A stretch of 64,000 nt of DNA from Ktedonosporobacter rubrisoli (GTDB lineage Bacteria > Chloroflexota > Ktedonobacteria > Ktedonobacterales > Ktedonobacteraceae), in NCBI RefSeq assembly GCF_004208415.1, contig NZ_CP035758.1, positions 9,238,001-9,302,000 on the forward strand, in the 5' to 3' direction. Shown here piece after piece: positions 1 to 8,937 of this stretch (position 1 is its first letter; every line of letters begins with the position of its first letter). The translations under genes were made by a program, and so were the position numbers. Under the pieces are notes generated by a model. The model made no database searches. It saw only the letters and a list, made by a program, of their open reading frames with translations, and was not told the DNA's origin.

Positions 1-1422
1 GATCTGCGTATACTCCTCAAAAGAGTACATTGACATATCTTTACCAATGCCGCTTTCTTTATAGCCACCGTGGGGCATTTCTGAAGTCAGCGGCAGATGA
101 TCGTTTACCCAGACTGTGCCGAACTGTAAGGTCTGGCTGGCGCGCATGGCCTTGTAGATATCTCTGGTCCAGACAGAGGCGGCCAGGCCATAGACAACGC
201 CATTGGCGCAGTGCAAAGCCTCTTCCTCGTCAGTAAAGCGGCTCACCACGACGACAGGACCAAATACCTCCTCTTGCACAATCTCGGCATCCTGGCGCTC
301 TTCGGCGATCACGGTTGGCTCAAAGAAGAAGCCTTTTTCCAGGCCCGCGATGCTGGGATGCTGGCCGCCAACTAGAATATGCGAGCCTGTGTGGCGTGCG
401 CGTTCAACATATCCCTGAACGCGGTCAAGCTGACGGGCCGAGATTAAGGGACCCATGTCAGTCTGTTCGCTGGCAGGATTGCCGACGCGAATCTGTTTTA
501 CCTTGCTAAGGAAGGAGGCTATAAAATCGTCATAGATGCTGTCCTGAACGTAGATGCGCGTTGCGGCTGTGCAGTCCTGACCGCAGTTCACATAACCTCC
601 CACCACGGCGCCATTGGCAGCGGCTTCGATATCCGCGTCGGCGTAGACGATAAAGGGAGCCTTTCCGCCTAGCTCAAGATGAGCACGTTTAATCGTATCG
701 GCGGCGGCACGCATGACGTATTTGCCGCTGCGTGTGCTTCCGGTAATGGAGACCATATTAACGTTCTTATGGCTGACCAGGCTAGGCGCTACATCGGGTC
801 CATCGGCAAGAATATTGAGCACACCAGCTGGAATGCCGGCCTCTATGGCAAGCTCGCCTAATTTAAGCGCGGTCAAAGGCGTTTCGGGCGAGGGCTTGAA
901 GACGACTGTATTGCCGGCCGCCAGCGCCGGTCCCAGTTTCCAGGCCGCCATCATAAAAGGATAGTTCCAGGGAGCAACCGAGGCTACTACGCCGATCGGT
1001 TCGCGCCGAATGATGCTTGTATGCCCGCCGCTGTACTCGCTGGCAGCACTTCCGCGCAGGTGGCGCGCGGTACTGGCAAAGAAATGCAGATTATCGGCGG
1101 CAAAAGGAATATCGCTATCGCGCGCGAGCTTGATCGGCTTGCCGGTATCCTGCGATTCAAGCTCGGCAAGCTCGTCGGCATGCTCCTCGACCAGGGTGGC
1201 CAGCTTTTCTAGCATGGAGGCGCGCGTAGCGTGGGTGAGGCCTGACCAGCGCCCGTCGTCAAAGGCTGCGCGTGCGGCAGCGACGGCGCGGTTCATGTCG
1301 TCAAGTGTACTTTCGGGAACCTGAGCAATGACTTCTCCTGTTGCCGGATTGATATCGTCGCTGGTCTTACCAGTACTGCTATTAACCAGTTCACCGTTGA
1401 TGAGCAGCTTGTATTCGGCCAT
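1..1422 (-). CDS. patD: Aldehyde dehydrogenase, gamma-aminobutyraldehyde type (C-terminus cut by window edge)
   Basis: NAD(P)-dependent aldehyde dehydrogenase, probably oxidising 4-aminobutanal to GABA in the cytoplasm. The reading frame runs unbroken for 474 codons from the ATG at 1422 to the left edge, so it lacks only its last few residues; family members are about 475-480 long. Visible marks are the N-terminal LLINGELV segment, VAPWNYP near residue 150, FKPSPETP near 176, the general base in LELGGKAP (Glu about 249) and the catalytic Cys in NCGQDCTA (about 283). The C-terminal HGGYKESGIGKD segment is typical of betaine/aminobutyraldehyde dehydrogenases. It lies 172 bp downstream of the saccharopine-dehydrogenase-like gene and in the same direction as patA, whose product aldehyde it would use. 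The ALDH family is certain; the substrate rests on context. Confidence 0.85.
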   Translation of the reverse strand, partial: MAEYKLLINGELVNSSTGKTSDDINPATGEVIAQVPESTLDDMNRAVAAARAAFDDGRWSGLTHATRASMLEKLATLVEEHADELAELESQDTGKPIKLARDSDIPFAADNLHFFASTARHLRGSAASEYSGGHTSIIRREPIGVVASVAPWNYPFMMAAWKLGPALAAGNTVVFKPSPETPLTALKLGELAIEAGIPAGVLNILADGPDVAPSLVSHKNVNMVSITGSTRSGKYVMRAAADTIKRAHLELGGKAPFIVYADADIEAAANGAVVGGYVNCGQDCTAATRIYVQDSIYDDFIASFLSKVKQIRVGNPASEQTDMGPLISARQLDRVQGYVERARHTGSHILVGGQHPSIAGLEKGFFFEPTVIAEERQDAEIVQEEVFGPVVVVSRFTDEEEALHCANGVVYGLAASVWTRDIYKAMRASQTLQFGTVWVNDHLPLTSEMPHGGYKESGIGKDMSMYSFEEYTQI

Positions 1423-1563
1423 ACAGGTTTCCCCTTTCCAGAAACTGAAAATTGACGTTTATTCGTAATAAAAGCCCCTGAAGTGTGCGTCATTCGTAGG
1501 TTAAGCAAGAAATACGCACGAAAAAGTTGTTAAATCGGCCTCCTACCATCCATTTTAGCATAA

Positions 1564-1582
1564 CCAGCTAGCCATAAGCTGG
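1564..1582 (-). terminator. Small hairpin after the saccharopine-dehydrogenase-like gene
   Basis: CCAGCT and AGCTGG are separated by 7 nt, 13 nt past the stop at 1595. On the minus strand the stem is followed by TTATG, so the U-tract is poor. It may be a weak terminator or only a spacer hairpin between this gene and the aldehyde dehydrogenase. The remaining intergenic bases (1423-1594) show no ORF. Confidence 0.25.
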
Positions 1583-1594
1583 AATAGCTGATTT

Positions 1595-2764
1595 TTAGCG
1601 CAAAGTGCGTACTTCGCTCTCGACGTTCATATTGTAATGAGCCAGCGTGGCAAAAAAGGGCTCATATGAAATGCAGATCTCGGGAGCAAGTACGCCGCGT
1701 CGCGTAATCTCTCCTCGGCCCAGCATGCGCCCGGCGATTGCTAGTGGGGTCCCGGTATCCAGGGCTCCCGCGCTGATACCCCAGGGCTGGTAGGGCAATA
1801 CGACTATATACTTGCTTATCTCTACGGCTTGCCCCAGGGCTGTGCGGCCGCTGGCGACGACGCGCAAGACATCGCAATCCTGCGGCGCGCTCTGCTCAGA
1901 GGGAAAGAGTTCAAGCAGCGTGGCCAGCACTTCGCGCGGCGCAACCCGAACGCCCTGCACGCTGATCGGCTCTGCGCTGGCAAAGCCAAGTTCGACGAGA
2001 AATTTGAGCTTTGTCATAAGCTCGGGCGGGAAGGCTATTTTGAAAGAGACATGCCGAAGGCCTTTTGCCCGGAAGGAGTCGGGAAAGGTGGCGCATTCGG
2101 AATGGAGCGAGTAGACGGCGCTGGCGCGTCCGACCGGCGCGGGAAACTCTAGCTCTTCCTGACCTGTCAGGGGTCGCTGGGGATGCCAGGCGCCATCCTG
2201 AAAGACCAGCGGCGCTTGCGTAAATTCATCAAGGAGGGTACGAATGGAGTAGGGAACGGCTAGAGGCGCCTGTACAGGAGTGGCATCGCTGCAGCCGAGC
2301 TGAACCCGAATGCTTTCAAGGCTTTCAAGCTGCTCCACGGCCGCAGCGGCCAGCAGATTGGTAATACCTGGCGTGCCACCTATTCCCATGATTGCGCTGA
2401 TGCCAGCTGCCTCGGCCTGCGCGTGCAGCGCCAGCATCTTGCGCGTCATATGAAAGAGGCCGCCAAGATCGGCATAGTGGACGCCTTCGTCAATGCAGGC
2501 GCGTAGAACCTGCATATTAAATCGATAGTCCACAGCATTGAGTACGACGTCTGCGCCGTGCAGAAGTTGTCGTAGGCGAGCCTCGTTAGTAACATCAACC
2601 TGCCTGGCCGCTAATCTGGGGCTTGATAACGAGGAGACGACCATAAGGGCTCGCTCCTCGTTATAATCGGCAACCGTGATCTGATCGACGTCGGCAAATT
2701 CGCTCAGCGCCAGTACCGTAACGCGTCCCATTGCACCAGCGCCTCCCAGGACGATAATATGCAT
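1595..2764 (-). CDS. Saccharopine dehydrogenase-family oxidoreductase
   Basis: A soluble NAD(P)-dependent enzyme of the saccharopine dehydrogenase / carboxynorspermidine dehydrogenase superfamily. The N-terminal Rossmann fold starts with the nucleotide loop IVLGGAGAMGR (residues 3-13), with the acidic strand-2 end in VADYNEE. AVDYRFNMQVLRAC and the MGIGGTPGITN loop near 130-140 are typical of the family, and the length (389 aa) is normal. I chose the ATG at 2764 over the TTG at 2791 because GGAAGG lies 10 nt upstream. It sits 23 bp after patA and probably shares its transcript. The substrate is unknown. Next to a polyamine aminotransferase it could act on an imine, or reductively couple an amino acid to an omega-semialdehyde, but that is inference. 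Confidence 0.85.
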   Translation of the reverse strand: MHIIVLGGAGAMGRVTVLALSEFADVDQITVADYNEERALMVVSSLSSPRLAARQVDVTNEARLRQLLHGADVVLNAVDYRFNMQVLRACIDEGVHYADLGGLFHMTRKMLALHAQAEAAGISAIMGIGGTPGITNLLAAAAVEQLESLESIRVQLGCSDATPVQAPLAVPYSIRTLLDEFTQAPLVFQDGAWHPQRPLTGQEELEFPAPVGRASAVYSLHSECATFPDSFRAKGLRHVSFKIAFPPELMTKLKFLVELGFASAEPISVQGVRVAPREVLATLLELFPSEQSAPQDCDVLRVVASGRTALGQAVEISKYIVVLPYQPWGISAGALDTGTPLAIAGRMLGRGEITRRGVLAPEICISYEPFFATLAHYNMNVESEVRTLR

Positions 2765-2787
2765 AGGACTCAATCCTTCCGTCGTTA

Positions 2788-4215
2788 TCAAGCAACTGCA
2801 ATATCTGCCCTGTCGGCTAGCTGGCTGCTAGACTGGGCCTGAAGTGGCTGAGATGGCGTGGAGATGCTAGCATGAAGCTCCTGTAGCGTATCTTCAAGCC
2901 GATTCAGGATGGTATCGATTTCTTCACGCGTGATGACTAACGGCGGTTCAATCCGAATGACCCGCGAATTGTTAAGCGTGCCGGAGACGAGGACTCCGCG
3001 CTTGAATAAGCCAGAAGAGACGGCATAGCCGATATCGTCGTCAACAAAGTGCTGGCCGATGAGCAGCCCTTTTCCCGTGATATTTGTGTAGATATCGCTA
3101 TGATGTGCCGCGATCTCCCGCAGGCGCGCAATAAAGTATTCACCCTTAGTGGCGGCCTGCTCTACCATATCCTCTTCCAGCGTGACATTAATGGCGGCGA
3201 TAGCTGCCGCGCAGGCAAGCGGATTACCGCCGGTAGTTGTTGTATGGACGAAAGGATTGCTATTCAAGACGCTCCAGATTTTAGGCGTGGACATAAATGC
3301 GCCAATCGGCATGACTCCACCGCCGAGCGCCTTGGCCGAAGTGATAATATCAGGGACGACATTCCAGTGCTCCACGCCCCAGAGCGTGCCGGTGCGGCCC
3401 ATACCGGTCTGCACTTCGTCGGCAATCAAGAGAACTTCGTACTCGTCACAGATCTGACGCAGGCGTGGCCAGAAATCAGCAGGTGGGACGATAGCGCCAG
3501 CTTCACCCTGCACAGGTTCCATAACGACGGCGGCTATATCGTTGCCCACCTCGCGCGCTATATTAAGCTGTTGCTCAACGGCGTCGGCATCGCCATAGGG
3601 AACGTGGAAGATGTTGTTGTGCAGGGGCATGGCCGGGCGACGGAATATGGCCTTACCCGTCAGGGAAAGAGAGCCTGTAGTTTTGCCGTGGAAGCCACGG
3701 ACTGCCGCAATAAAACCACTCTTACGTGTGTAGAGTTTAGCGAGCTTCATCGCGCCTTCAACGGCTTCGGTACCGCTGCTTACAAAGAAGCTATATTGGA
3801 TATCTCCCGGGGTAATCTCGGCCAACAGGTGCGCGAGCATCCCGCGCAGGGGGTCCAATAATTCTTGAGTAGGTAGCGGACTCTTCTCTAGCTGTGCTTG
3901 AACGGCCCTGACGACCTTTGGATGTGCCCAACCCAGGTTGAACAGTCCAAACCCGCCAATGCAATCGATATATTTGCGTCCCAGGGCATCCTTAAAGGTG
4001 GCTCCCTGACCCGTCCATTCGACTGCTGCAAAGTCGCCTGCTTCGGCGACCGATTTACGGTACTCGATAAAACCACTATTGTAGTGGCGAGCAAAGTTGC
4101 TGACGGTGGTTTCTACAAGCCATTCCGCCTCACTCTTGCTCAAGTGCTGCTTATGCACTATATCAAGATATCGTTGTGAATCGTTCAGGGCCTTGAGTAA
4201 TCCATCGCTACTCAT
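2788..4215 (-). CDS. patA: Putrescine aminotransferase-like class III aminotransferase
   Basis: PLP-dependent class III aminotransferase (475 aa) resembling E. coli PatA/YgjG along its length, including the N-terminal NSGFIEYRKSV block that ordinary acetylornithine aminotransferases lack. PatA moves the terminal amino group of putrescine or cadaverine to 2-oxoglutarate. Seen: IDCIGGFGLFNLG near 85, SSGTEAV near 147 (phosphate binding), the PLP-contacting Asp in ADEVQTGMGR (Asp266) and the Schiff-base Lys in TSAKALGGG (Lys295). The C-terminal 25-30 residues are Ser/Gln-rich and look unstructured. The start at 4215 has AGAAAGG 6-7 nt upstream; the frame stays open to 4293 but without a better start. 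It is first in a set with a saccharopine-dehydrogenase-like gene and the aldehyde dehydrogenase that would finish putrescine to GABA. Lysine 6-aminotransferase is the main alternative. Confidence 0.85.
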   Translation of the reverse strand: MSSDGLLKALNDSQRYLDIVHKQHLSKSEAEWLVETTVSNFARHYNSGFIEYRKSVAEAGDFAAVEWTGQGATFKDALGRKYIDCIGGFGLFNLGWAHPKVVRAVQAQLEKSPLPTQELLDPLRGMLAHLLAEITPGDIQYSFFVSSGTEAVEGAMKLAKLYTRKSGFIAAVRGFHGKTTGSLSLTGKAIFRRPAMPLHNNIFHVPYGDADAVEQQLNIAREVGNDIAAVVMEPVQGEAGAIVPPADFWPRLRQICDEYEVLLIADEVQTGMGRTGTLWGVEHWNVVPDIITSAKALGGGVMPIGAFMSTPKIWSVLNSNPFVHTTTTGGNPLACAAAIAAINVTLEEDMVEQAATKGEYFIARLREIAAHHSDIYTNITGKGLLIGQHFVDDDIGYAVSSGLFKRGVLVSGTLNNSRVIRIEPPLVITREEIDTILNRLEDTLQELHASISTPSQPLQAQSSSQLADRADIAVA

Positions 4216-4889
4216 AAAAAACCTTTCTGGTAATGCGGACGCGTGCAGACCATGCCCCGTCTCGATCCGCACTATCGAGAGAGCGAACGGCAAAGCTCTA
4301 GGAGGGACTTCTCCTCATAATGCCGCTGCTTGTAGGCATGATTCAGGCTATCTTCGCCAAAAAGATAGGCTAAGCTGTAAAAGAATAAAGGCTGCTTGCT
4401 ACAGTTGACAATAAAGATATAGTTGATAAACTCTCAACGAAAAAGTCTATGCAGCACGCAAACTAGCAAAAAGTGGATACATCGCCAATCCGGCTCAATG
4501 AAGCCAGTTGTTATGGATGGGGAACACAGGCTCAGGGGTAGCAGGTAGACAGGTGGAAGCCGCGGAATACATAGAATTTTGCTGTGTAACGTCTTTTTCT
4601 TGTGCCTGGACAGTCTGCTTCTTTCATGGGACACCATGCTTTTTGAGAATAAGACCTGGCGACGAATCGCCTGGCCTCTTCGGCTTATCAGTATATCCTC
4701 TACACACTGGCGCAAACCCGGCGAAAGTTTGCCAGTACGCTCAGCTTTGAGAATACTGCAATATATAAACAGTATAGCCGATAACTGGATGGCTGGCAAG
4801 CCCAAAATTGCTGGGCTTGCTGGCCGAAGAGGGAAGGCCTGGGAGCGAGAAGTTTGTCCATGATGGGCACGCCCTCAAGCCAGACCCTA
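4216..4889. other. Intergenic region between patA and the amino-acid ABC operon
   Basis: 674 bp without a convincing gene. Frames that stay open here (for example 4434-4805 minus) have no ribosome site and no recognisable protein. A near-perfect inverted repeat, 14-nt arms around a 7-nt loop, lies at 4791-4825, about 65 bp past the ABC permease stop. Its two imperfect positions would be G-U or A-C pairs in RNA. Neither strand has a clear T-run after it, so it may be an mRNA 3-prime-end stabiliser or a weak terminator for the importer operon. Confidence 0.4.
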
Positions 4890-5741
4890 TCAATAGGCTA
4901 CAGCCATGCGCGTCTCTAAGTAGCGCGTGAGCCGCGAGAGTGGATAGCAGATGATCAGGTAGAAGAGCGCTCCTAAGACGAAGACAAACAGCTTGGTATT
5001 TGAGTCCAGGAGCGGGAAGGCCAGGGCAAAGGTTTGTTGCTCCAATTCGATGACCGAGAGGGTGGCCAGCAGTGAGCTATCCTGGATCAGGGTAATGAAG
5101 TTGTTGGTGAAGGGCGGGATGATGATGCGTATAGCCTGGGGGATGATGATGCGGCGCATCACCTGGCCCTCGTTCAAGCCCAGGCTCAAGGCGGCTTCGT
5201 ACTGCCCTTTGTCCACTGAGAGAATTCCCGAGCGGAAGATCTCGGTAAGATAGGCCCCATAATTAAAGCTGAGGGCAATAATGCCATAGAAGATACCATT
5301 GAACATATCGGGCACAAGGCTGTTATTCTGCAGGACCGTCATGATCTGAAAGGCCGTCGCATAGGGGCTGAAACCCAGCCTGGCCAGGAACAGGCCGATG
5401 CCAAAGTACCACATTGAGAGCTGGACAAGCAGGGGTGTGCCGCGCACAAGTTCGACATAGAGCGTGGCGATAAGCCGCACGAGCTTGAAACGCGAAAGAC
5501 ACCCCAGGGCAGCGAGCAGACCGAAGATGGTGGCCAGGATCATGCTGATGAGCGAGATGGCGATTGTTACGCCGGCGCCTTGTAGGAGAAAAGGCAGAAT
5601 CAATAGGGCGGTATTACGGAATGTATAGATATAGTAGCAAAATGCGCAGATGGCCAGGGCAAAGGCTACATAGAAAATGTAATCAAGGATTACGAGCCGG
5701 CTGCGCCTTCTGGATGTGCTGCTAGGAACCGCATGATGCAT
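4890..5741 (-). CDS. Polar amino-acid ABC transporter permease
   Basis: Inner-membrane permease subunit (283 aa) of a polar amino-acid uptake ABC transporter, His/Glu/Gln/Arg/opine family. An N-terminal basic stretch (SRRRSRL) precedes a first membrane helix near 18-38. The core then shows the family pattern: GAGVTIAISL, YVELVRGTPLLVQL near 95, and the EAA loop EAALSLGLNEGQVMRRIIIPQAIR near 190, which contacts the ATPase. About six to seven membrane helices are visible. The start has AAAGGAG 8 nt upstream. It is 15 bp downstream of a second permease, so the pair probably form a heterodimeric channel. The substrate cannot be read from the permease. Confidence 0.9.
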   Translation of the reverse strand: MHHAVPSSTSRRRSRLVILDYIFYVAFALAICAFCYYIYTFRNTALLILPFLLQGAGVTIAISLISMILATIFGLLAALGCLSRFKLVRLIATLYVELVRGTPLLVQLSMWYFGIGLFLARLGFSPYATAFQIMTVLQNNSLVPDMFNGIFYGIIALSFNYGAYLTEIFRSGILSVDKGQYEAALSLGLNEGQVMRRIIIPQAIRIIIPPFTNNFITLIQDSSLLATLSVIELEQQTFALAFPLLDSNTKLFVFVLGALFYLIICYPLSRLTRYLETRMAVAY

Positions 5742-5756
5742 GTGAGTCTCCTTTGA

Positions 5757-6443
5757 TTACAGGGCTGCACGTAACCTTTGTTCAAAAAAGCGCGCTACAT
5801 ATGAGGTTGGCAGGCTGAGTATGAGATAGAGGGCGATGGCGAGCACGTAGCCGGGCAGGGAGTTGCTTCCGTGGCGCGAGACCCAGAAGCTGAGCACGGC
5901 GGTGAGCTCGGTGCCTGCGATAACGCTGACGATAGCCGAGTCTTTGAGCATATAGATAAAATCGTTGACGAAGGGCGGAATCATAAACGGTATGGCCTGG
6001 GGCAAGACGATGCGAAAAAAGTTTTGCCAGGGCGTCAGGCCAAGCGAGAGCGCAGCTTCTGTCTGCCCTTTCTCTACTGAGAGAAAGCCGGCGCGGAAAA
6101 CTTCAGCTTCGTAGGCTGCATAATTGAGGGCCAGGGTTGCGATGCCCGCTGACCAGGCGTTGTCGATGCTGGACAGGTTGAATTGGACCAGAACGGCTCC
6201 TACACCATAGTAGAGCAAGAACATCTGGGCCAGGATCGGAGTGCTGCGTACGACTTCGATAAAGACCCGGGCCGGCGTCTTTAGCCAGACAAAGGGGGAA
6301 TTGCTCATCAGAGCAAGCAGCAGACCCAGCACCAGGGCGATGGGAAAGGAAACCACGCAGTAGATAAGCGTATTGCGCGCTCCAACCAGGAAGGCAGGAA
6401 AGGCCTCCAGGAGCCATTGCAGGTCTTGATAGATCAGATCCAT
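5757..6443 (-). CDS. Polar amino-acid ABC transporter permease
   Basis: Second permease subunit (228 aa) of the same amino-acid importer. It begins MDLIYQDLQWLLEAFP, followed by GARNTLIYCVVSF, the family segment FIEVVRSTPILAQMFLLYYGVG, and the EAA loop EAALSLGLTPWQNFFRIVLPQA that docks on the ATP-binding subunit. About five helices are visible, typical of the GlnP/HisM class. I chose the ATG at 6443 over 6458 because GGGAGA sits 7 nt upstream. It lies 410 bp after the binding-protein gene and 15 bp before the other permease gene, so the two permeases form a tight unit, separated from the binding protein by a hairpin region. Confidence 0.9.
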   Translation of the reverse strand: MDLIYQDLQWLLEAFPAFLVGARNTLIYCVVSFPIALVLGLLLALMSNSPFVWLKTPARVFIEVVRSTPILAQMFLLYYGVGAVLVQFNLSSIDNAWSAGIATLALNYAAYEAEVFRAGFLSVEKGQTEAALSLGLTPWQNFFRIVLPQAIPFMIPPFVNDFIYMLKDSAIVSVIAGTELTAVLSFWVSRHGSNSLPGYVLAIALYLILSLPTSYVARFFEQRLRAAL

Positions 6444-6689
6444 ACGGCTATCTCCCATTGTCTATGTAGGTTGTCAATCTCTTTTTGTGCGCGGGCAAAT
6501 ATTTGCTCGCAGGAGCGTTCTCCATCCCCCAGGTGTTCCTTCTTCTATCAGTCGGCTGGAATTGGTACAGAGTGAGCCAGCAGGTTGTGTAGAAGGGCAG
6601 AATTGCGTAGGAGTGAGGGGCACAGGACTTGGGCTTTGCCAGCGCTCTGTTGCTGCTAGCGCTGGTTGGGCTGGCCATGTGGGATGGGG

Positions 6690-6722
6690 GCAGGGAACTC
6701 CGTTGGATCGAAGGTTCCCTGC
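6690..6722 (-). other. Hairpin between the binding-protein and permease genes
   Basis: The perfect 9-bp inverted repeat GCAGGGAAC / GTTCCCTGC has a 15-nt loop. A second one lies at 6639-6665 (CCAGCGC / GCGCTGG). Both fall in the 410-bp gene-free stretch (6444-6853) after the binding-protein stop. Neither is followed by a T-run, so they look less like terminators than like the 3-prime mRNA-stabilising stems that let binding proteins exceed their permeases. That role is inferred from other importers. Nothing else is recognisable in this gap. Confidence 0.4.
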
Positions 6723-6853
6723 ATTTGGATGCATAAGATAGCTTGCTCTGCTGTATATGATCTCAGGCCAGTTAAAGAGCCCGATAGCCTTAGCGCAGGC
6801 AGCTCGGCTTATGGCAGGCGTAAATAATGTTGCCATTTTTGCCCCAATCAGCT

Positions 6854-7774
6854 TTAGGAGATCCCAATCTCGGCTTGCTGATCGTTCCACATGCTCCATT
6901 CTTGATAGATCTTCTTAAGGGCGCCGTTCTTCTTTAGCTCGGCGATGGCCTGGTTAACCTCTTTAAGTAATTCCTGGGCGTGTGGATTGGCCTTGTTAAT
7001 TCCGACGACATAATTATCAAGATAAAGCGGCTTGCCGATGGGCTTTAAGGCCGTATCCGGTTTGCCGGCGGGTCCGGCCCCTAGTACATAGTAGGCTGCA
7101 ATGGGAACATCCACGAGCATGGCATCGATCTTTTTCTGTTTGACGTCATCCATGGGCAAATTACCATCGTAGAGCCTGGTAATCACCTTGGCGTCGGTGG
7201 CCAGGTAGTCGGCAGCTTTAAAACCTGTGCCCGTGCCTACCTTTAGGCCTTCAAAATCCTTGAGCTGCACATTGCTGCTGGTGCTCAAGTTGGCGTAGCG
7301 GGAATCGTCGGAGCGCACCACAAATTGTTGCCCATAGCGATAATAGGGATCAGAAAATAGCTCGGTCTTCTGGCGGTCCGGGGTAACTTCCCAGCCGTTC
7401 ATGACAAAATCAAACTGGTTTGCCAGCAAGGCTGGTTCCAGCTTGCCATAATCGGTCTCTATCATCTTTGGTGCCGCGCTCATCAATTTGGCCATTGCGG
7501 CGGCAATCTCGACCTCGAAACCGATAAGATTATTGGGGTTAGTAGGATCTTTAAAGACATAGGGCGCCCCATCAACATAGTCGGCGCCCCATTGTAGCTG
7601 CCCTGGCACCATTAGCCCTGTATCGGGTATTTTGGCTGTGCCTGGCGTGCTGCTGCCTGGCGTTGTGGCAATATTGCCTCCGCAGGCGGCCAGCAGTAGC
7701 TCTAGTGTGCCTCCCGCAGCGACAACCTGGCCGCTACGTAACAAAAAAGTTCGCCTGCTTGATTGAAAGCTCAT
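6854..7774 (-). CDS. Amino-acid ABC transporter substrate-binding lipoprotein
   Basis: Extracytoplasmic solute-binding protein of family 3 (306 aa). The N-terminus carries a twin-arginine-like SRRTFLL motif (residues 6-12), a short hydrophobic stretch and a lipobox LLAAC with lipidated Cys31, so it is probably exported and anchored to the membrane. After a Gly/Ser/Thr/Pro linker come the family blocks: DPTNPNNLIGFEVEIAAAMAK near 77-97, the ligand-binding FDFVMNGWEVTPDR near 115-130, and the hinge GTGTGFKAADYL near 177. Three membrane-system genes surround it: ATPase upstream, two permeases downstream. AAAGG lies 9 nt before the ATG. The ligand is unknown; a basic amino acid or polyamine precursor would suit the neighbouring patA set, but that is a guess. 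Confidence 0.9.
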   Translation of the reverse strand: MSFQSSRRTFLLRSGQVVAAGGTLELLLAACGGNIATTPGSSTPGTAKIPDTGLMVPGQLQWGADYVDGAPYVFKDPTNPNNLIGFEVEIAAAMAKLMSAAPKMIETDYGKLEPALLANQFDFVMNGWEVTPDRQKTELFSDPYYRYGQQFVVRSDDSRYANLSTSSNVQLKDFEGLKVGTGTGFKAADYLATDAKVITRLYDGNLPMDDVKQKKIDAMLVDVPIAAYYVLGAGPAGKPDTALKPIGKPLYLDNYVVGINKANPHAQELLKEVNQAIAELKKNGALKKIYQEWSMWNDQQAEIGIS

Positions 7775-7915
7775 AGTTCTGTGCCTTTCTAGTGACCGTT
7801 CCGGTGTTCTCTATCCTGATGCGCTCATTTGTAAGCTCCTGGGCCTGGTGAGGGAGCGCGGCAGCAGGCCTATGAGAGCAGTCCTTGACGATCCATCCTT
7901 GAGGATAGTGCATTT

Positions 7916-8752
7916 TTAGGGTAGGACAGAGAGGATGCGCTCAAGAAAAAGCTGTGTGCGCTTATTCTTTGGCTGCTTGAATAGCTCCTCGGGATCACCC
8001 TCTTCTACGATCATGCCATCGGACATAAAGACGACGCGATCCGAGACGTCGCGGGCAAATTGCATCTCGTGCGTGACGACGACCATCGTGCTACCTTCGT
8101 AAGCCAGATCTTTCATGACCTTGAGAACCTCGCCAACCAGTTCCGGGTCAAGGGCCGACGTGGGCTCGTCGAAGAGCAGGGCGCGCGGCTGCATGGCCAG
8201 GGCGCGGGCAATGGCGACGCGCTGCTTTTGCCCTCCCGAGAGACGGCTGGGATAGACATCTCGTTTCTCCGAGAGGCCGACTTTGGCGAGCAATTTTTCA
8301 CCAAGGGCTACTGCCTGATCTCTGGGTATTTTGCGGACGAGGAGAGGCGCCTCGATGACGTTTTGTAAGACCGTCATGTGGGGAAAGAGATTGAAGTTTT
8401 GAAAGACCATACCAAGCTCGCGACGAATAGGAATGAGCTGCTTAACCGGTAAGTAGGGGTCAAGCTTTTGCCCCTGAATGTAGATCTCTCCGCTGCTGGC
8501 CTGCTCTAAGGCATTGAGGCAGCGAATAAGGGTGCTCTTGCCCGATCCGCTGGGGCCAATTAAGGCGACAACTTCTTGCTTCCGCACTGCGAAGTTGATA
8601 TCCTTGAGGACGTGTTTGTCGCCGAAATACTTATTAAGCCCTTTGGTCTGGATGATGATCTCGCTTTCGACGAGATCGGGGGGCTGGGGGAGGCCGGTGC
8701 TAATGTGAGGATGGCTAGAGGCATTCGCCGTTCGATCCTGTTCGGAGTTCAT
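7916..8752 (-). CDS. Amino-acid ABC transporter ATP-binding protein
   Basis: GlnQ/HisP-type ATPase (278 aa) powering the importer from the cytoplasmic face. All motifs are intact: Walker A LIGPSGSGKSTL, Q-loop MVFQNFNLFPHMTV, signature LSGGQKQRVAIARAL, Walker B ALLFDEPTSALDPE and the switch His in VVTHEMQFAR. An N-terminal extension of about 30 polar residues precedes the conserved core. The start at 8752 has AAAGGAG 8 nt upstream; the open frame reaches 8785 but without a better site. It is the first gene after the promoter at 8937-8965 and is followed by the binding protein (141 bp gap) and two permeases. Confidence 0.93.
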   Translation of the reverse strand: MNSEQDRTANASSHPHISTGLPQPPDLVESEIIIQTKGLNKYFGDKHVLKDINFAVRKQEVVALIGPSGSGKSTLIRCLNALEQASSGEIYIQGQKLDPYLPVKQLIPIRRELGMVFQNFNLFPHMTVLQNVIEAPLLVRKIPRDQAVALGEKLLAKVGLSEKRDVYPSRLSGGQKQRVAIARALAMQPRALLFDEPTSALDPELVGEVLKVMKDLAYEGSTMVVVTHEMQFARDVSDRVVFMSDGMIVEEGDPEELFKQPKNKRTQLFLERILSVLP

Positions 8753-8922
8753 ACGAGACGCTCCTTTCCATTGCCGTATTCTCAATCCTCCGCTGGCAGG
8801 GGAAGAGCGCCGCGCTAGCTCGCACTCCTGGCCCTGACTACGAGGATGAGCATAAAGATATGGTCGCCCGGGTTAATTAAGTGTATAGCTAGCAAGATCT
8901 GTTGCCACAGGGGGCGCATCAG

Positions 8923-8937
8923 TACTACCTGGTAGTA
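8923..8937. promoter_or_regulatory. Operator-like palindrome at the ABC operon start site
   Basis: TACTACC-T-GGTAGTA is a perfect 7+1+7 inverted repeat. It overlaps the edge of the minus-strand -10 box (8937-8942) and spans the predicted transcription start. A protein bound here would block the importer promoter. Short-spaced palindromes of this kind are common for GntR- and TetR-type repressors, but no such regulator lies in the window. Confidence 0.55.

Noticed and set aside
2788..4215. Lysine 6-aminotransferase or acetylornithine aminotransferase instead of PatA
   Set aside because: The N-terminal NSGFIEYRKSV block, the LDPLRGMLA segment and the TLNNSRVIRIEPPL region match PatA/YgjG more closely.
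4404..4432. TTGACA with a fair -10 on the plus strand
   Set aside because: It points into 450 bp with no gene, and the -10 (TAAACT) matches only four positions.
4434..4805. Open frame of 123 codons, minus strand
   Set aside because: No ribosome site and no protein-like composition; it crosses a hairpin.
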